Positions 58,399-64,000 of a stretch of DNA of 64,000 nucleotides are shown here, piece after piece; the first letter of the stretch is position 1, and every line of letters starts with the position of its first letter. A program made the position numbers and the translations under genes. This DNA comes from Strobilurus pachycystidiatus (Eukaryota > Basidiomycota > Agaricomycetes > Agaricales > Physalacriaceae). The notes below the pieces were generated by a model. The model saw nothing but the letters and a program-made list of their open reading frames with translations. It was not told where the DNA came from and did not search any database. The stretch covers positions 930,001-994,000 of the forward strand of contig JAHLMK010000007.1 in assembly GCA_019915135.1 (NCBI GenBank), given 5' to 3'.

Positions 58399-58886
58399 GT
58401 TCCCTTCTTCGCATGCTTTTTATTCCCTTTTTTATCGCGTGTTGGACTTCAGGCAGGATACTCAACTCTGTATTATATTTCCTTTCTCTTGGATTTTCGG
58501 CTATTAAATGTAGTACCCCCACACGCTCCTTAACACTTTTCTCCTCCTCACATGCTCACTCCTTGGCATCGGTCACGCTGCGACCCACCACACTCCTTAT
58601 CCATATTCCCGTCTATTTACTTGACATTCGCTATCTATCGCATCTCGCATTCCTTGGTTTTAACATTATCCCAGTCGCCTTGAACGTACCATATACCACC
58701 GCAGTACTACTGTAGTATACTCACTTCATTGCCATGGTTCCAAAGATAACGAAGACAACGAAAACCTGCAATGCAGGACAAGTGGTCGACATCATTGACA
58801 CATTCATAACATCAAATCCAGGTCCATAGGACACAGCAGGTAGATACAGTATACTCAAACGATCATAAACAAGGTTGTCCAACTGC
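58399..58886. other. 3' spacer between PI4P 5-kinase and ATG18
   Basis: Convergent 3' untranslated regions; T- and A-rich. No gene seen. Confidence 0.5.
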
Positions 58887-60345
58887 TCAATCCTTCGTGG
58901 AGTCTTCCGCAGAGTCGAGCAGACTGAAGAATGGCATGAGAAGGAGAGGAACAAGGCAAGGGGAGGTACGCACCTATATTGCTTCATCAAGGAACACTCT
59001 CCTCCACTTTCCAGGTCAATGTTATAAGAATAAAAGTAGCCCTCGGACGAGATGACCATCACTTGCGGCGTTGTGCCGCTTAGGGCCACCACACATCTTG
59101 CGCCACTGGTCGGAAGCCGCAGCCAGGCGAAGTCGCGCGACGGCTCCCACATCTCAGTCACGGCGTTGGGCAGATAGCCTCCCATGGAATGCGAGAGGGA
59201 CTTTGTGACCTGCAGGGACTTGCGCCGCAGGCTGGAGGACATACCGCCATTCTTCTTCTTCTGTATGAACTCCTCATATCCGCCGTCCATGCCCTCTCTG
59301 CTCTCCACGCTTTCCGTCTCTCCAGGACTGTCTTTACGCTGCCCGGGTCCTAGCCGGAAGATGTGCACAGTCTCGTGCGCGGAGCTCACAGCCATAAGGG
59401 TAGACACAGCGTTGAAGTTGATTGAATAGATCTTGGCTTCGCGCGTGCCGCGTCGGAACTGGTAGAGCTTCTCTGCGCCGGGAACGCTCCAGACGCGGAT
59501 GACGGTGCCCTTGTCGGAAGCGGTGGCGAGGAGGGTGCCGGTGGGGTTGAGGCTGAGGAGAGAGATGGGAGATTTGTGGGCTTGTATGACGTTGGCGACG
59601 GTCAGAGAGCGCGTCGAGAACAGGAGGACGTCGCCCGACTGCGACGGGAGTTGGGAGGGCGCAGGTGTCGGCTGCGTTGATAATGGCGTGGCGGGGGACG
59701 GAACGGGCGAGGGATAGGCGAGGTAGGAGCTGTCGGCGGATGGGGAGAGGGCACATATTGCTGCGGTGGATCAGTGTCGGACGGAGGAAGGGAACGTGTC
59801 GACTTACCGTCTGGATTGGAAGTGGTCTCAATGACGTGCAGCAGGCGCATGTTGGAGATGTCGTAGATGTATATTTCGGTTTCAAGCACGATGACGAGCG
59901 TCTTTCTGTTCATCTTGACGGCGAGAATCGACGACGGAAACAGCAGTTCGCAGATCATGGATTGCCTCTGCGCGGCGGTCCGTTAGCTGGCGCCGGACGA
60001 GACCCGAAGGGAGACGCACCTTGGTGTTGACTATTTGCAGCTTTCGCGGGCTCGACTGGGGCTGGTCGGCGGCGCCAACGAGGGCAATAAGCGAGGTGCA
60101 GAACAGCATCTCAACAATTCCCTTTGCGCCATCGTCTGTTGGGCCAGTTGAGCAGTCAGGACTTTTCCAAGCTGCACATTGCTCACTGAGAGTGTACACC
60201 CGGCCAAATGGCTCGCAGTTGGTTATACTATACCCTTTCCGCGTGCCCACTGAAACACATCTGTGGTACTGATGAATCCTCAGTGGAATCTAGCATGGAC
60301 CTGGATCGCTTACGAGAAATCCTGGTTGAAATTGGCGAAAAGCAT
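58887..60345 (-). CDS. ATG18: Atg18/WIPI-type PROPPIN beta-propeller
   Basis: Binds PtdIns3P and PtdIns(3,5)P2 and acts in autophagy and vacuole membrane recycling. Exon 1 (60345-60314) encodes [11 protein letters not shown], spliced to [20 protein letters not shown]. Further exons read [80 protein letters not shown], then the lipid-binding FRRG motif in [18 protein letters not shown]. The membrane-insertion loop between blades 6 and 7 is Ser/Lys-rich ([20 protein letters not shown]). It ends ...[16 protein letters not shown] intact, gene intact. Confidence 0.92.
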
Positions 60346-60614
60346 GTTGTTGGACATTGGCGAGTCGTGAAGCTGGTGGTCGTATTATTTCAGTGAGTAC
60401 ACGGGAAGCATATAGTATATGGTGGTAGAGAGGAAAAGTGGCTGGCAACTGCTCATCCGGCTCGGCACACATTGCCTTTTCGGGACGACTTCTCTCTGTC
60501 GGCTGCATGCACGTTCTTCTGACCATCACGAGCTTGACGCGTCTAGTTTAACAAGCTTCATTTTGATCTATTCTACTGCGTCTTGACGCTCTATGAGAGT
60601 GAGAAGAAGGATTA

Positions 60615-61615
60615 TCAACTATTGGCTGTAGCAGCCGCAGATATCGACTCTTGTTCGAGCAACCTCGCGTAGATGTCCTTGAATTCGTACGGCTGTCCAG
60701 GCGCGTAGCGTTCGTATGTCGTCGGTTTGGCAAACGCAATTTCTGCGGCACGAATCTATCGTTCGTGAGGACTTGTTTTCATGAAATGTAGTATGTACAT
60801 ACGAGTATTTCAGACGTTAGGCCCTTGATTGGCGATGCAGTACTTCTGAAACGGTGCATGCGATAGCTCAAGTTACCAAGAATGGGTAGCAAATGGTCAG
60901 TAGTATCCTGAGTGGTGTTCAGTGAACGTCCCGGACACGGACCAGATGGAGATTTACGTGTAACTCGTTCTCGTAAAACCAGTCCTCTGAGCCAGAGGGA
61001 ACTAGGTCCTCGGTCGAAGCAATGGACGGGTCGAGCAGTGCTTCCAGCGGGTGGTGGAATATACGAGCGACCTCTCCTTCGCTTGGCCGCAGGTCGAGAA
61101 GAATGGTGTTGTCGGTCAGCAAAGCAACAACAGGAGTGACCACAATCTTATGCAAGGACACAGAAGGGTCCAGAGTGCAGATGGTGTGTATATGAGGAGA
61201 GTCCATGGGGAGAGCAACCTCTTCGAAAGCTTCTCGATACTTGTGTGCTTTATATGAGGGGGTCATGTTTGCGATGCAAGAAGATGCTTACAGCGGCGTG
61301 AATTAGGTCTTTGTCATCTTCGTCCAGCTTGCCACCGGGAAGAGCAGTCTGACCGGCATGCGTCCTCAATTCCTTGGATCTCGTTGTCAAGAGGACGCGT
61401 AACTGGCCAGCGTCTTCGAACAGAAGCACGAGAACAGCAGCTAGTGATTTCAGGGGCCGCCCAGACCTGATGGACTGCTAGTAAGCAAGCTGATGAGCGT
61501 GCGATTGACAGTGCCAACTGACGAACAGGTCGTGCTTTTGGATGCCGTGTGCAGCAAGACGGCGGATGGCGCTCTGACTTTGGGGAGTGAACTGCTCGAG
61601 ACTGGGGAGGGCCAT
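60615..61615 (-). CDS. NUDIX hydrolase, CoA pyrophosphatase-like (Pcd1/NUDT7 type)
   Basis: Predicted nucleotide-diphosphate (CoA or oxidised nucleotide) pyrophosphatase. The start at 61615 gives MALPSLEQFTPQSQSAIRRL. Later exons read AVLVLLFEDAGQLRVLLTTR, SKELRTHAGQTALPGGKLDE, and after an intron YREAFEEVALP, which together form the NUDIX box (GGKLDEDD...REAFEEV). The family-specific HAGQ(T/V)ALPGGK element precedes it. PVVALLTDN and GEVARIFHHPLEALLDP follow. The C-terminal exons include GLTSEILI and RAAEIAFAKPTTYERYAPGQ. The stop is at 60615-60617. It is head-to-head with the gene at 61716. Confidence 0.87.
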
Positions 61616-61715
61616 GATGATGTAAGTGTCAGCGTCCTAATTGGGATATGTTGTTGATTGTTGCACGCGTTTGGCACGGGCCTCCTGCTCTTGATTAAAT
61701 CCACCACCGCATTAT

Positions 61716-64000
61716 ATGGGTGAGCGACACCCTCCGGCGACCGGCCTCCTCTCGGGCGTCTTCAACTTTCTCTCCAGCGAGCTCGATGCCTTCGTCACCA
61801 CCGCTGCAGGTGGCTCGGTCTCTGCCGTGAGTGCCTGCGGTATATTGCTTGCGCCAGTCTCATCTTGTCCGCCTTGTTAGCAGCAGAATCGCCCTTCCCA
61901 ATCACGCGTTCCAGAGCGCCTAAAATCAAAGGGCAAGCCCCACAGAGCAGACAAGCCCTATGGTGCCGATTATTCTGGGGACGACAGCGAGCACATCGCT
62001 TCTGGCAGCAGACACTCCAGACGCGAACGAGCTCAACCGAAGCCCGAATCATCTGCAAAAAAGCGCGCCAAACGACAGCCCAAACCTGTGGAATACGAGC
62101 AAGAAGGTGGGCGATTACCTTGGATCACATCTCATTCGCTGACTTGGGATACTACAGAACTCTCTGGCTCGGAACACTCTCCCTCCCCGTCCCCGCCTCC
62201 GCTCCCAGCAGCCTTGCGGCGACGCCCATCCATGACTATGCCAGGCTCGCTCTTCCCTCGGTCCCCTTCTCTGGATCCAGAGCTCCCTCCTCACTCCCGT
62301 GACCGACATGTCCGCTTCCAGTCTGGCATCCTCAGCCCCAAGCCCACGCGGAGACTCAGCGACGAACCTCTATCTCCACAGTCTAGCCCGTCTGCGTTTC
62401 GGCCACCTCTGGTTCCCTCTGTCAAGGAAGCCGTCGGGCGCTTTCGAGTCGGCGAAAACGAAGCAGATCCCTCCATCCTCCTGCCTAAAAATTCGCCCAC
62501 TCGCCCCTTTGTCCACCGGACAGCTACCCCGCGGTATGAGGCGACGTTCTCCAGTTCCGAGGAAGAAAGTGCAGAGGACGACGACGAGGAAGGCTATTCC
62601 CCTCGTCTAAGCGCCCAGGCCAAGGGAAAGCAACGTGCGTCAATAAACTTCGTCGACGGCGACACTTCCGGTCATATTCGGGTGCGCGGAAAGGAGAAGG
62701 AGCTTTTTGCAGCCCGTGAAGAACTCCGCCGAAATGAAGAAATTGCATCTGTACGAGACGATGGCGAAGCAACACAAGAGAGAGAAAATGACAAGGATAG
62801 GATTAGGATGCTAGAAGAGGAAATAAAGAGATTGAAGGAACAGGTCGGATTATCATTTGGCTCTTGATGCGCTGTCTAACATACCGACAGCTTTCGAGAC
62901 AGTCTTCAAGTTCATTTCCACCTCCTCCGCCTCCGCCTCCTCCACCGCCTCCGAACTTCACATTGAAATCGAAGACGTCTTATGCCGATGTGCGCTCCCA
63001 ATTGAAGCACGCCCCTGCTCCGAAAGAGGCGCCGATAAATCCATCGTATCCCGCTCGACGTGCAGGACAGCCAACTATCGTCGGAGCCGACAAGATGGCT
63101 GCATTTCTGAACGAGATGAAGCAAGTTCGACTTAGGAAGGTGTCTGAGGCTGCTTCCTCAGTTGGTCCCTCATCTCGTCAACCTCGGGCGCCTAGCGCTG
63201 AGGGAAGCTTTTCTACTGGTTCGCGAATCGCCGACAGGATCGGGAGCTTGTATTCTAAAACCTCTGCTTCTGCGTCGACACCTTCCCTTCCCCACAACTC
63301 GAGTTTCAACGCTTCTACTCATTCCAGCCGGGAACTGAGTTTCGACTGGGTAGGAGGAAGCAAAAGAAAGCGACAAGACAGTGGCGGTAGTACTGGGGAT
63401 ATCCTTGGTATGTATACTTCCGACAACATGACTCGGACAAGCTTAATTGACGGTCGTATAGCAGGGATGCACAAGAGGCGTTCCCTGATCTCTCCTTCGG
63501 GCAGCAGCATCACCTCCGCCGACTCTCGTTTCCGCTTGAGTGAATCTTCGACCGCTGTTCCCCCATCTTCCTCTTCGGTGTCTTCCGTGTCATTTCCCCC
63601 ATCCTCGCAACCTTCGTCTTCGCAGTCTTCGTCTTCCGCGCAATCTCGGCCATTGCTTTCGCGCATGCCTATGCGAAGTGTACCAAAGGCGGCACCCTAC
63701 CACGATATACAAACACCTTCCCTCTGCTCAGACAACGAGCACGACAACAGTCCAGATGATCGACCACCTTCGACACCGCCTACTCACAACGCTCCTGGTT
63801 TCGTTGACATCCAGGTTCCTCTGCGCGGTGATGATGATGGTCCCGACGTTATCGATGTTGACATGCACGACAATGAGGCTCCTGTCCCGAAAGTGCGGGA
63901 ACGAAGACCGCCGACTCCTCATAAGCAGCGACTCGCCTCCGACGTCTTTGCTAAACGCCCACCCGTGTCTCCGATGCCTGCTGGCTCTCCTCGACGACCA
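61716..64000 (+). CDS. Large disordered Ser/Pro-rich protein with coiled coil and polyproline (5' part)
   Basis: Incomplete at the right edge. Exons 61716-61826, 61881-62843, 62891-63407 and about 63464-64000 join in phase. The N-terminus reads MGERHPPATGLLSGVFNFLS. Long basic/serine-rich stretches follow (HSRRERAQPKPESSAKKRAK looks like a nuclear signal), then LPWITSHSLTWDTTELSG, an acidic run EEESAEDDDEEG, a coiled coil (ENDKDRIRMLEEEIKRLKEQ), a run of eleven prolines, SKTSYADVRSQLKHAPAPKE, and TIVGADKMAAFLNEMKQVRL. The polyproline plus ADKMAAFLNEMKQVRLRKV layout could be an actin/WH2-like or nuclear scaffold arrangement, but I recognise no family. Confidence 0.7.

Overview
The window is nuclear DNA from a mushroom-forming basidiomycete (Agaricomycetes). 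Genes are dense on both strands and carry many small introns of about 45-60 nt with GT..AG ends. The protein families are typical of agaricomycetes: DUF6534 membrane proteins, F-box proteins with an N-terminal coiled coil, a BTB-like fragment, a Gag-like zinc-knuckle protein, a Kre9-like GPI protein and an S10 carboxypeptidase. There are no bacterial-style operons and no rRNA or tRNA gene that I could see. Exon coordinates were derived by eye from frame, splice-site phase and family similarity, with no database search.

Positions 1-31,000 are repeat-rich. A broken BTB-like gene is cut by a 542-bp palindromic element. Then come an intact eight-exon amidase, a long stretch without recognised genes, a SET/MYND methyltransferase and a DBP2/p68-type DEAD-box helicase with one very long intron. 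At 14.7-17.6 kb a promoter-side segment is tandemly duplicated; one copy carries a Gag-like gene and an array of seven near-identical hairpins. An RGG/leucine-rich-repeat protein follows. Two tandem serine carboxypeptidase genes come next: the first is intact, the second is broken by a 273-bp MITE. A 1-Cys peroxiredoxin gene is split by a 1,086-bp inverted-repeat transposon with a 7-bp target duplication, and a DUF6534 gene ends the region.

Positions 31,700-64,000 are compact and mostly intact. They hold Mdm35, an unrecognised nuclear/coiled-coil protein, a PhzF-family enzyme, an SH3 protein, three F-box proteins, a second DUF6534 gene, a Kre9-like GPI protein, two Rossmann-fold oxidoreductases, a phosducin-like protein, a Zn2Cys6 regulator remnant, a GH18 chitinase, a four-helix membrane protein, PI4P 5-kinase, Atg18, a NUDIX hydrolase and the 5' part of a proline/serine-rich protein running off the edge. 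PI4P 5-kinase (phosphoinositide synthesis) and Atg18 (phosphoinositide-binding autophagy factor) are convergent neighbours. Otherwise neighbouring genes show no evident shared pathway, as is usual for a fungal chromosome.

The most informative observations are the DNA-transposon insertions with readable target-site duplications (two have clean reconstructed empty sites), the hairpin array whose stems co-vary, and the 573-nt intron inside helicase motif V of the DBP2 homologue.
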